A stretch of 64,000 bases of DNA from Pyrus communis. Lineage: Eukaryota; Streptophyta; Magnoliopsida; Rosales; Rosaceae. The stretch spans positions 7,700,600 through 7,764,599 of the forward strand of contig NC_084816.1 of the NCBI RefSeq assembly GCF_963583255.1, given 5' to 3'. Made by a program: the position numbers and the translations under genes. Shown piece by piece: positions 1 through 11,200 of the stretch (positions within the stretch are counted from its first letter, which is position 1; each line of letters begins with the position of its first letter). A model generated the notes under the pieces. That model saw only the letters and a list, made by a program, of their open reading frames with translations. It ran no database searches and was not told the DNA's origin.

Positions 1-854
1 TTTTGAAAGCTGGAGACGTACCCTACAAATCCGCAGAATGAATGTTCCTCAAAATATGCTATATTGACCTCCAAAATACCCAAAATGTCCAAAAACGTCA
101 ATCTAGAAAAATTGCGCGCTTGGCCTTTAATTCATTACCACAACCAAACGGCTAAGTAGAAAAATCTAAAACTTTGATATAATCATCTTGAAAGACTTAC
201 GAATAACCTCCAAGTGGAATCACTCCGATCGGTAACATGTCAAATGGAAGGCAGGGGGAGAATGGGTTGTGGGGGTGGGGGAGAGAGGGGGCAGGGTGGT
301 AGGTTAACAATACTATCTTCAAGTAGACGGAAAAGGTCTAGCTGGTACAGGGAGGGAAGTGGTCTAGTTGCTTGGTACGGGAGGGAAGTGATCTATTTGA
401 AGGACCACGTGAACTAAAAAAGGGAGTTGCAAGACTAAATCGTTACTAGTACGCGTATAAAATCAGATATCATAATTCCTTCAAATTACATAATAGTTTT
501 ATGTCTAATTTGAATAAATGATCCTCGTAGTAATATGATAGTTGGAAGGTAGCTTCCGTTATAAAATAATATGAAAACAAATGTGAAAAATAAGAAAACG
601 AGTGCTTGAAATTCATTTCCAAATAAACTTCTATTTGCGTTTCAACAAGAACTTAAACTTGAGAAATGATAACAAACGCTCTTTTTGTTTTCCTTTGATT
701 CAATCAATTTAACAGCTAAAAATAAGGAGTTTTAACTCAGAAACAATTTTTGAGTCTCAAATAAAAAATTATTGTTTGGTAAGACTATTTTTAAAAAGTA
801 AACTTAAAACAACTTAAAAAATTATCTTACTTTAAAAAAATGAAAAAGTCGCCA
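1..854. other. AT-rich intergenic DNA, no gene seen
   Basis: No coding region with family resemblance is visible on either strand. A short G-rich patch lies near 245-300 and gives a low-complexity 67-codon reading frame that I do not regard as a gene. Confidence 0.6.
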
Positions 855-1028
855 CATAGTACTACGGTCTAATGGTATTTCTCTTTACTTGAAAGTGAGA
901 GGTTTTATGTTCGATTCTTGTCAAAGATGAATTTGAACTACATTATTATTAGTCCATTATGAGACTTAGCCCTCTCTCCCACTCCCTTAGTGTAGATAAT
1001 ATATTTTGCTCAAAAGAAAACAAACACA
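855..1028 (+). mobile_element. tRNA-derived SINE, copy 1
   Basis: The block has a tRNA-like head with a box-B-like stretch (gttcgattcttg, near 910), a body around 'gaatttgaactacattattattagtccatt', and an A-rich 3' end. Related copies occur near 45290-45395 (head missing) and 60325-60425 (tail missing), which makes it a dispersed family rather than a gene. The internal Pol III-like promoter is inferred from the box-B resemblance. Exact ends were not fixed by a target-site duplication. Confidence 0.55.
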
Positions 1029-1111
1029 AAAAAATCAGTTTTTAAACTCTTCTCTCTCCATCTTTTCTTGTTATCCCATCTCTTCCTATCTGATTTTTCT
1101 CTCCTCTCTCC

Positions 1112-1290
1112 CAGGGGTGGGCAAGTCCGGTTCGGCCCAATTCCACTCTCAAACTGGAATCAAAATATAAAAATATCAACAGTTCAATTCGATACGGTTT
1201 CATTCAAATTTATTATTAAAACCGTATGGTTCGGTTCACGATGATTCTAGTTCGGTTCATACCAGTTTGTGGTTCTAACTAAAATTACAT
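1112..1290. repeat. Fragment of hAT-like repeat (CAGGGGTGGGC end)
   Basis: The sequence begins caggggtgggcaa-like and is followed by several 'ggttcggtt' subterminal repeats, an end structure common in plant hAT-type non-autonomous elements. A similar opposite end, 'gacccacccctgg', is seen at about 6501-6513, but the flanks do not match, so I do not join them. Confidence 0.35.
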
Positions 1291-1715
1291 ATATTTTTTT
1301 CGAATCATTTACTTCTTTGGTTTATTTTCAAATAATGACGAACAATACTACTTCCTACAACACTCTTAAAAAAAATAAATTCTAAAATTGGTAAACCATT
1401 AGAAAACATGAAGCAGAGCTTATAAGAAAGAAAACTTATGTTATGGTATTATGAGGTGGGGCTACGTGCTGAGATGATGAATCAGGACAATAAATGGAAA
1501 AAAAAAATGAAGAAGAGAACTAAAGAAAATGGAAAAGTGGTGCCACGCAAAAAAAGAAGAGATGAAGAGATGAAGAGATGAAGAGATGAGAAAAATAAAC
1601 AATGATGCCAGGTTTTTTTTTTTGTTTTTTTTTTCTCTCTCTCTCTATATGTTCTAATTTTTCTCTCTCATCTTCCTTTCTCTCATATTTTCTGATTCTT
1701 TGTTAGGCCTCTTCC

Positions 1716-3029
1716 TAGATCTGATATTCGTGTCATGTTTTTCATATTCATCTCGTTTTTGTGATATACCTGATATCTTAACGGGTTATATCGTGTAACA
1801 CACATTAAAGTAAATGGTAATATGATCCGATCCGAAATCGACCTGTTAATATTATCAGGTAATATAACCCGACCCGTTACCCGTTAAAGAAAATATATTT
1901 AAATCAATAAATAATGAAAATGAAAACATAATTTGACCCCAAAAAATAGAAGACATAATACTAAATTCATATATGCATACCACATTGTCACATAAATATT
2001 ACTTCAAAACATTAAAAAAAAAAACAAACATTTGTCTTTCAAGTATTACATAATTCAAAATAAGAGCCTAATGAAAAAAAACATTAGTACATAAATAGAA
2101 AATACCAAATGTTAAAGGATATGCAAAATGAAGGGAGTTGTGTTTAAAGATTGAGGAACCTGACACATTTATATATGCTTTCACATTTTTTAGACTTGTA
2201 CATTAATAATTATGAATTTTACTTTCTTTTGAACTCCCTTAAAAATACTATTCATGAGGATTTGTATAGTTTTAAAAATTCAAACGACGATGTACCCATA
2301 ATTAAAGCATAGAGGATGCGACCACGAGCCTTTACATATTTTTTCACATTTTTTCGCACTTGTAAATTAATTATTATATTTTTAATGTATTTGGTATTTT
2401 TAAATGGAAACGAATCCCCTCCGAATCCAAAGGAACTGAGCGCATGGATCAAATGATTCAAGTCATTGAAATTTGATCCAACGGCTACAAACAGGGAGCC
2501 CCTCTAAAAATTATAATAATTGTAGTCGTTTGATCAAATTTCAATGACTGAATCATTTGATCATTGAGCTCAATTCCTTTTGGTCCATAGGGGATCCAGT
2601 TCCTTTTTAAATTACTTAATATTTTTATTTTGATGTGTTTTAAAAATTTTTAATCACTCTTCACCTATAGTATACTATAAAAATAAATAAATAAAACTTA
2701 AATTTTTTAAATTTATATAAAATAATTATACAATAATACACATTTAATATATAGTATATAAAATATACACTATGATTATTATATTTTATAGTAAATTTGT
2801 TTAGTAATTTAAGAAATTAGAATCATCGAAATAATTTTTTTTCTTAACGTATCGAAATGGGTTACTCGCTGTTACATTCATGTAAATCTTTTAAAGACCT
2901 ATTATTAAGAAGTTCTTATCGTGTGATCTGTTAACAATCCAATTAATTATCGTGTTGATCCCTAATCTATTATTTTCGTGTCGTTTACATATCATGACAA
3001 AGAATCATGTTAAAAATTGTCTAATCTGC
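1716..3029 (-). mobile_element. Non-autonomous hAT-like element, copy 1
   Basis: The left end reads TAGATCTGATATTCGTGTC and aligns along its length with the reverse complement of the right end of the larger element at 18286-22062. The interior near 2845-2990 aligns with the reverse complement of that element's left end. The right end (near 'attgtctaatct') is flanked by cctccttc, against cctcttcc on the left, a degenerate 8-bp duplication. No transposase is present. A Mutator-like MITE lies inside it at about 2404-2610. Confidence 0.6.
2404..2610. mobile_element. MITE, relative of the 60058-60254 element
   Basis: The outer parts are imperfect inverted repeats. The left arm contains 'gaatcccctccgaatccaaaggaac' and the right arm 'ttccttttggtccataggggatcc'. 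The centre shares 'tttgatcaaatttcaatg' and 'ggagcccctctaaaaattataa' type sequence with the MITE at 60058-60254. It is nested in the hAT-like element 1716-3029. Confidence 0.55.
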
Positions 3030-3330
3030 CTCCTTCTCTCTTGTCTCTCTCACTCTAGATTCTCTCTCCTCTATCCATGTCCCCTTCTTTTGATCTTCTC
3101 TCTTCTTTCTCTCCGCCTTTCTCATTTATTTAATTGTTATTTGAAAATAATTATGAATTTTATACCGAAATTTATTTTGAGTCTTATAAAAAACTGTTCT
3201 AAAAAATAGTTTAAACAAATATTTTTTGAAATGATAAATTCCCTAAAAGAAATGGGTGAAAATCACCTCGTTGTGAACTTTTCTTTTTTCTGGTCAAAAC
3301 AGTAATTTGAACTTGGATCAAATTCAAAAC

Positions 3331-3354
3331 ATGGATGGATGGATGGATGGATGC
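3331..3354. repeat. ATGG simple repeat
   Basis: A short tandem run of the tetramer atgg, about five to six units. Confidence 0.85.
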
Positions 3355-3485
3355 TCATGCTCATGTGATAAGTCTTCGTTCTTTGTCTGCACAATGGTAC
3401 AGCAAGGTGTGCAGAGAAACAGTCCATAACCAAACCAGCAAACAAGAAGAATTGACATATCAAAGGCAAAGATGATCAGTTTCCC

Positions 3486-3545
3486 AAAAAAATAAAAAAA
3501 TAAAAAAATAAAAAAATAAAAAAATAAAAAAATAAAAAAATAAAA
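3486..3545. repeat. AAAAAAT heptamer tandem repeat
   Basis: About eight near-perfect units of the 7-mer aaaaaat. It opens artificial F/L/Y-rich reading frames on the minus strand, which are not genes. Confidence 0.9.
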
Positions 3546-3742
3546 GGAAAGAAAAAAGGGCAAAGATCCCAAAACCCTATAAAGCAAAAAGTCCAAAAAA
3601 AACCCAGATCAAACATAGACTCCAAATATATGTTATAAAAATTCATCAAACCCCACATACATTAATCCAAAGTAGGTCCATAAACACATAGATTAATTAA
3701 GATTAGATTCAATTAGCTAATTTAAGCTAAAGGTAATTGAGT

Positions 3743-4040
3743 CTATGCGGCTTTTGCAGTGCAAGCCAAATAACTGCAACACAGATCATGTAGTGCAGTT
3801 GCTAGATCTCCATCATCTTCCTTGATCTCTTCTGCTGCAACTCTTTCACTTGTTCCTTCAAAACCCACTTCTTGATTTGCATGCAGAGCTGCCCTAGCTT
3901 GTGATCTCTTCCTTTTCACGGCTTCCCTTCTGCGATCATGATCTGCCATCCTAAAACAAAAACACCCCCATAAAAAAGAAGAAAAAAAAAATCAAAAACC
4001 CAAAAAACATATTCTTAAGAAAAAACAGAAAGAGAGCTTT

Positions 4041-4071
<31 letters not shown>

Positions 4072-4184
4072 GAGGAAGGAAGGAAGTATACATACTCTTT
4101 AGAAAAGGTAAGATGGTGATGGGACATCCCTGAAACACAGAGAGGAAGGCCAAAACTTCCATGGAGGGTTAACATGGACTGCAT
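3743..4184 (-). CDS. Possible small two-exon protein of unknown function
   Basis: I do not recognise this product. One reading frame at 3949-3743 starts at an ATG and encodes 68 residues. It has a basic N-terminal stretch ([17 protein letters not shown]), an acidic middle (EEIKEDDGD) and a short C-terminal region with two adjacent Cys. An upstream frame starting at 4184 can be spliced in frame using donor AAAGA|gtatgt (near 4096) and acceptor ttttag|GATGG (near 3951), which would give a protein of about 98 residues. The upstream region 4185-4348 looks like a 5' UTR or promoter and contains a GA repeat inside the proposed intron (4039-4069). A hAT-like element sits about 165 bases upstream. 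The gene status is uncertain; it could also be a remnant of a larger gene. Confidence 0.35.
4039..4069. repeat. GA dinucleotide repeat
   Basis: A run of about fifteen GA units within the proposed intron of the small minus-strand gene. Confidence 0.85.
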
Positions 4185-4348
4185 TTTTCTCTCTCTTTCT
4201 ATTTTTTTGGGTCTTTTCTGGAGGAGAAAATAAAAGGAGAACTTTTGAGAAATTCTTGTATGTAATTTGGCGAATTTTGGGCAAATATAAATGCAAAAGG
4301 GGGGTTGATGATCTATCTAGATGCAGACAAGAGTCTGACAGTGTAGAA

Positions 4349-5611
4349 GGGATGGGCAATATTTATGGTGTGCGGGTAATGGTTGGTATTTATGTTTATG
4401 TTCATACTTTCATATCCATTTATATTCATATCCATATAACTACTATCCGTTGGGTAATTGCATAAACGGTTATACCCATACCCATAACTGTTTATAAACG
4501 TTTAACCATACTCATAACCGTGTACCCATAACTGTGTACCCATTTGATCATAACCGTTTACCCATTTAGCTATAATCATTTACCCGTTTTTCCTTTTTAC
4601 CCATTTACCCATTTTTTTCACCCGTCTACATGCTTTTTTTAACAACTTGAAAATTACAAAAGAAAAATTTGTCATAATTTTCGTTTTTTGACAATTAAAC
4701 ACCGTTACAGATACATTTTAGCATGCATTTCCCTATCTTAATCATTTAAGTTCTCATACAATTCTAATAATTGAAATAATAGTTTACAAACGGTATTTTT
4801 TTGTTACACCCAAGCAAGTCTTTAATTATAATTCATATGATTACAAAATAAAGCTTCTAAAAACAAAAAGTAGTCATTATCTTGAATACTAGATGATTCA
4901 AAGCTCCAAAATATTCCAAAACTAAATACTTTTGAACACTAATGTTTTAGCACGTTCAATTACAAAGTCTCATCAACTCGTTGTCACCAAAAGAGGCCTA
5001 TAAAAGAAATAAATTGAATTAGTATCCAATTTAGGAACACTGACACTAATTAGCATGAATCAACACAGAAGTAAGTGATCACAGAAGATTTACATTGTAC
5101 ACTCAGTTATCAGGAAAAAAAAAAAAATAGGCAAACAAAAGTGGAGTACCAAATCAATTGAGTTAGTATCACCATTCATCAATATGCATAATCAGAAGGT
5201 TTACATTCCATGATTTTTCACACGCCCATATGCATAAATTCAATTAGTATCACCAATAACTCCAAAGTTAAAAACAAAAATAAAGATTAGTTTTTACCAC
5301 ATTCACATCAGTATTATCATCGAATGAGGAATCTTCAACACGAGGGTTTTTATTTTTATTTTTAAATTTTACATATATTAAATTAAATGGATATTCATTA
5401 TAATTGCGGGTAATACCCATAACCGATGGATACCCGTTATAACCACGGGTAATACCCATAATCGCCCATTTAAATTTCACGGATAAACGGTTATACTCAT
5501 AACCGTTTGTTCATTTAAACGGTTACCCATAACTGTAACAATGAACTTTAAATAGATGGATAACCGCGGTTATCCAAACCGGCCAAACCTATAAGTATTT
5601 TGCCCATCCCT
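4349..5611. mobile_element. Non-autonomous hAT-like element, about 1.26 kb
   Basis: The ends are inverted: gggatgggcaata on the left and tattttgcccatccct on the right. The flanks are gtgtagaa and gtatagaa, an 8-bp duplication with one mismatch, as expected for hAT elements. Both subterminal regions are packed with short repeats of the type 'cataaccgtttaccca' (4460-4620) and 'gggtaatacccataacc' (5400-5560), typical transposase-binding architecture. No transposase frame is present. Confidence 0.65.
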
Positions 5612-5619
5612 GTATAGAA

Positions 5620-8210
5620 GACCATAGCAAAGATGCATTCTTGGGGTTTTGGCATTATACTGTACATTGTGCCACATGGTAAGGGACATGGGCTCTCATT
5701 TATTTGCCATTTGATTAATAGGCAAGTTTGGGCTGAACAATACTTGGCTACTCAAAGATGAGTATGAATTTCTACTTAATTTTTTTTTAAAATTGTTTGT
5801 TATCAATTTATAGAATTTCGTGTTTATAATCAGAACCGTTTATATTATAAATCAACTTATAAAGATCGCCTTTGCAAAAAATAATTAAAACTAAGGTTGT
5901 ATGGTCATTAAACTGTTTAAAAACAAATTAACGGTATTGGTAAAAGTATTACGAACTGCCTATGTATTTGCTATAATAAATTGACTAAACGACCTTAATT
6001 TTAATTTATTTTTTGCAGAGATGATCTTTATAGTGTGATTTATAATATGAAATGTTCTAATTATAATCACAAAGCTTTGTGATTAAAACATTAAGAATTT
6101 TGAGTGGAAATTCGTACTCATCTTTGAGTAGCTAAATATTGTTCGTTTGGGCTTTTGATGTATTTGGACCTAAACTAAGCTCAATTTTTATATAAAGAGC
6201 AGTCCAATAGTTGGGAATAAGGTCCAAACACCTAACCTTTGTTTTCAGACGCTTTTAATCAGCTGAACTGCAAGATTTATGAAGACAAAAAATCGTACAT
6301 TTTGCAGCTGGTGTGGTGCAAGGGAGGAAACGAATCGGTTTGGTTCGGCATGTGGTTACGTTGTTAACAACCAACTAAATAAAATCGGTTTAACTTGGTT
6401 CGATATATCAAAATTTTCGATTAGTCGTTTTGATTTTTATTTCCAAATAAATGTTTAATTCCTTTTATTGTTTTCATTTGCAAAAATTAATAAATCAAAT
6501 GACCCACCCCTGGTTTAATTTGCACCATAGCAGAACGTTTAATTTGCAACCGTTAAGACATTAATACTCGAAAAATGTTAGCTACCTCTTCTCATTTCGT
6601 TCTTATTTAAAAATGTGAATTGATAATCAAAATTGTCTATTACCCAAATTGAAAATTGGTTAGTCATCTAACTGCTTTTAAATAAATTCACAATTAACCT
6701 TGAGATTGTGAATATGTGTACGACTTGCTATCCGATACATTTTCTAGTTTATTTTTTGTATTCTGGAAGGGCCACTCTCACTTTATTCAAAATGTCCGGT
6801 ATGTAAGCGAGTGCTCTACGTGTTATAATATAAGTGGAGGGATATGAATAGATATATTATTTCCTCCATATATATACAGGCATGTGGAGTACCGCTTTAA
6901 AACCCGGTGTTTAGAAAAATCTCTCCAAAACTTGAACCTGCTCAACCCATATCGCAGCAGAGGCAAAAATCAAGGTACAGAGAAACTAAAACACATAATA
7001 TTCTAATATCAAAACATTTCTTAACAACGCGATCCCCTAAATTACTTTCATTTACAGGAGAGCTCAAACTCGGGTGCAAATGAACGGGAATAGCAGATCA
7101 ATATATGACATTCTTCAAAATTTAGAAGACTGGCATTCGGTAATGAAAGAAAAGAGGAACAATTTAGTAGAGAAAACTTGTTCATTTTCCACCAAATTTA
7201 AGCTTAAGTTAGAAGAAGAAAAAAAAAAGGGTGAATAACTGAATCCAACAAGCGAAAAGTTAAGATTTTCCTTCTTCTACAAGTAAGAGAGAAATATACT
7301 TTCATCACAGTCGGATAACTTAGTCCAAGTTGTTGAAGACATTACATGTAAATTATGTGTTCTATCTTCCAACGACGGACAGAGAAGTAATACTAGGCTA
7401 AAAACTAGTCGGTAAGTTTCCTTTTTTTCAGATTGAGGTTAAATTCTGCCCTTTTGATATGCATTCTTGAAAGACTCCAAAGTTACACGGGAGTCGGCCA
7501 ACTTATGTCTTGTTTACAATCCATCCCACAATCGTCTTACCAATCAAACTCCACTAAACGCCATGAGAGCTGCCCTTTCGGAGTCGGGTGGGAATCAAAC
7601 TTGGGTGTCTACAATTTTGAACACTCCCCCTTCGGGGTCTCTAGTTGGTAATATTGATGGTTGGTTTATATTTTTTGCTTACCATATGTCACCTGTGTTA
7701 CCCACATGATTTGGAAGCAAAATTTTACTAATCTGTTTTATAAATTCATTGCAACAATTAACCCTGGAGGTGAAATCCTATGAATTCTGACAACATTTGG
7801 AAGCACTATTTACTCATCTTTTTTGGTAAATTTACTCATCTCCACATTTTTTACGCATGTATTTACATATTTTCTCGGGGAATTTGGACCACGCATTCAG
7901 ACAAGAACAAACCCGATCAAAGGTTTTGAGTCACAATAATATTTGAATTTCAAACCACATATTGCTCAAATAACTCGAAAGAAGTACGAACATTGCTATA
8001 AGTATCACGACAATAAGTTCATGCTCGAGTGGATGATGCAACACCGAAATAAAGAACACGACGTAAAAAGTTTCTCGGAACCAACTAGCCATTGAGAAAT
8101 ATATTCCCGAGTGTAAACAGTGTTACAAGTTCATAGTTTTAACTGTAGAAACACAACAAATTTCAACTTGGCTCCTACCTGGGTTTTTCATGTTCAGAAA
8201 GCTATGCCGC
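5620..8210. other. Intergenic DNA, no gene seen
   Basis: AT-rich sequence with no recognisable coding region. About 6320-6513 has 'cggtttggttcgg' repeats ending in a hAT-like 'gacccacccctgg' border. About 7430-7650 has two overlapping short frames and a 'gggaatcaaacttgggtg' stretch resembling a degraded tRNA-like SINE, but I could not confirm it. The 3' UTR of PBG1 presumably lies at the right edge. Confidence 0.5.
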
Positions 8211-8217
8211 CATCCAG

Positions 8218-11200
8218 CTACCATGATCCTTCAGCGCCCAATGTTGGATTTTCGAAAGCGGAGAAGCCCCAGAAAGTCTTCAAAGAGTAAGGCTGAGAGA
8301 TAGTCACACCTTCTTCAGTGATTTTAGATATCTGCAATTTCAAAATTTAAAAGGTGTCATGTTACCAGGAATATAATAAAGGAAACTTTAATGAAAAGCT
8401 CTCGATACTGTTCACTTTGTCCTTATCGTTAAAACTCAAAGTTTTCAAGCCTTTTTCATTAGTTTTCCTTATAATTAAACCCCACACTTCCAGCGCACAA
8501 TATTATCAAGATCTGTCTAGACCAATTGCTGCATCTCCTTTTTGGCGTTGCTACTACTGTGTTAATTTCAAACTACCTGTTCGCTTCTTTTTCAAATGTC
8601 TCACTACAGTGATCCAATGTGTGCAAAATTGCAAATCATCACTTTACTAACAGACCTATTGTAAGATCATAGTTTTCTCCACTAACGATTTCCCAAACTC
8701 AGGTAATCTTAGGAAGCTTGAACTTATTAACGACAAATACGAAGATGACTTAATTCAACTCTTGTCACCACATAATGTAAGAGGATATAGGCAAACCCAA
8801 CTAACATAAAAGTGAAATTTGGCGAAAATCCTCAATTATATTAACACTAATTTCCAAAGGGAAAGAATTTCCCATTACAACTAAAATCAACTTGAAAAGA
8901 GTAGGAAAACATGGACATGCAGAAATAAAAAGATTATATATTTCCTCAACCCCAATCTAAAACACTTCCTACAATTGGTGAAAAGTGAGGACATACAAGG
9001 TAGCTATCATCCATGACTCAAAATTTGAAATCAGAATCCATTGGAAGCCTACCCTAGTACGTTGTCTCACATAAAACTAAACCCACTAACATTTGCCACC
9101 AACCTTCAACACCCCTTCAGAGATGAAGGTGACATTGAAAATAATGTGATGTTTATAAGCACACTGCACAAAACATCAGGCAAATGGGTTTCCAAGGAGA
9201 ATATTTTCCTCTAACAAGGACCACCATCACCTAAATACTTTCTTCAATTAGTATGATCTACAGAAACAATGACTAAATTTTACGAAGAACCTCATTGTAC
9301 AATGCATTTTACATAAAGTACATATGTTAGAAAACTTGTTGGGTAGAATTACAAATAGGAAAAAGAATTTGACCGGAAATTGAAATCTAAACCATGCACT
9401 CCTGTTCATTAGAATAGCAAGTATTATTTCCCACTTTGTCCACTTTAAGCAATTTCTGGAGCTAAAGCCCAATCTACTATCAGTAAAATAACTAGTACTT
9501 TCCGAGTAAAATTTAATTAACATACTTCTCAGGTTTATGAGAATTTCTTGTACGATAAACTAGACACTATAACATTAGCAAAATCAAGAGTGACAAGTCT
9601 TTAGTAAAATAGTTTGAATGTGTGTCTGTGTGAAAGGAAGAGAGGAACTTACACGGACAACAATAGCAACAAGAAAAAAAAATCTTTTGTAAAAGGTTTA
9701 TAAGGTTTCATAAATGTTGAAGAAGATAAAAGATGACAGATAAGCATAATTCATACCAGTTAAAGAAAATAAACAGATAGATAAGTAAGAAAGCTCTCAG
9801 GAATAGCTAGCCTACAAATTACATAATATAATAACTTAAAACATAGTATTATAGGATACTAATTGATAGAGGAAATATCATTAATTAATTACTCTACCTG
9901 AAGCTTGTTGACAGCAGACCGATCACGATAGAGAAGGACACGCATGCACTTCTCCAGCAGCTTTACACCTTCTTCGAAAGTCAAGTTCTCATGCCACTCA
10001 TCACGAAGAATAGGCCGTGCGAGGTGATTTCCAAATCCTGTAGCTACATGATTGTCCTCGAAATTCACACCTATCATGCTAACCTGGAAAGGATAAAAAT
10101 ATGACAAGTAACTAAGTCACCTCATTCAGTATTTTTATTCTTTAAGGAAAAACATATGTTCTAAAACCATAGAGCATGCTACAAGTGTTAACAGAAGGAA
10201 AAAATGAGGCCTACCATGCCAAGGTACTTCTGTCCCTTTTTTACTCCACCAAGGACAAGAGAGTTCCACAGTGGATCAAACTTGTTACGTCTATTGTACA
10301 TCACACGGGTCAGATAGTTGTGCACCTCTTTTGGTCCCAAAGAGTTCCCATCATCCCACATGTTGTCGTATAGGCTACAACCAGAAAACTCAAAATGAAT
10401 AATCCTTTAACCAACTGTTGCAAATGATACAAAGTGTTAGTTTTTGGTTCGTAAATTATGTCCTTTTCTGTCTAGGATTGTTTTAGGAAAAGGTGCACCA
10501 ATTCTTCTCCACTTAGGGTTAGGAAAGAATCTTAGTTTCCTATTCAATGTAGAAATCCTAGAAGTCTATTTGGAATTGGAAAGGAAGTCTAATTTCCTAT
10601 TCCACTTAGAATAGGAATTATAATCTGTAAAGGACATGTAAGCCAACCCTATATCTATAAATAGGGTGCGGCAAGGCTGTTTTTTTAGTAGAAGAAAAAC
10701 AGCAAAAACAGCAGGAAGGTTTGAGATTAGTTCTAGGGTTTGCATAAGTTCTGTAATCTCTATTATTAATCTAAGAAGCAGTGATTTCTCTACCTAGGGA
10801 AATCACAACTGGACGTAGGCATAAGTTCTGCCGAACCAGTATAATTTCTGGTGTGTTTTCTAAGTATTTCTATATTTGCTAGTTGAGTCTATTGCCGTTG
10901 GTTATATCTAAGAATAAGGTCCAGTGAACGGGGTTTTCAACAATTGGTATCAAGAGCTAGGATCAAGGTGTTCTACGATGTTAAAAGGGAAGATGAATGC
11001 GGATCAAGGACCTGCGTTAAAACCCTTTGACGGCAAGGATGACTTCACGGATTGGCAAAGGATGATGAAGAACGTACTGATACAGCAGGATTTGGATGAT
11101 GCACTTGATGGTAAGAAGCCGGAAAGCATGACAGAAGCAGCATGGAATAAGGTTCTCAAGAAGGCCAAGAGTTCCATCGAGATCCATCTCACAAGATCAG

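Noticed and set aside
3476..3658. Phe/Tyr/Leu-rich minus-strand frames
   Set aside because: They are produced by the AAAAAAT tandem repeat and have no other support.
1112..6513. A single 5.4 kb hAT element joining the CAGGGGTGGGC end at 1112 with the CCCACCCCTG end at 6501
   Set aside because: The flanking 8-mers do not match and complete elements with their own duplications lie between.
10924..10977. Gag-Pol start at 10924 inside the left LTR
   Set aside because: That codon is GTG and overlaps the LTR end and primer-binding site. The ATG at 10978 follows the primer site.
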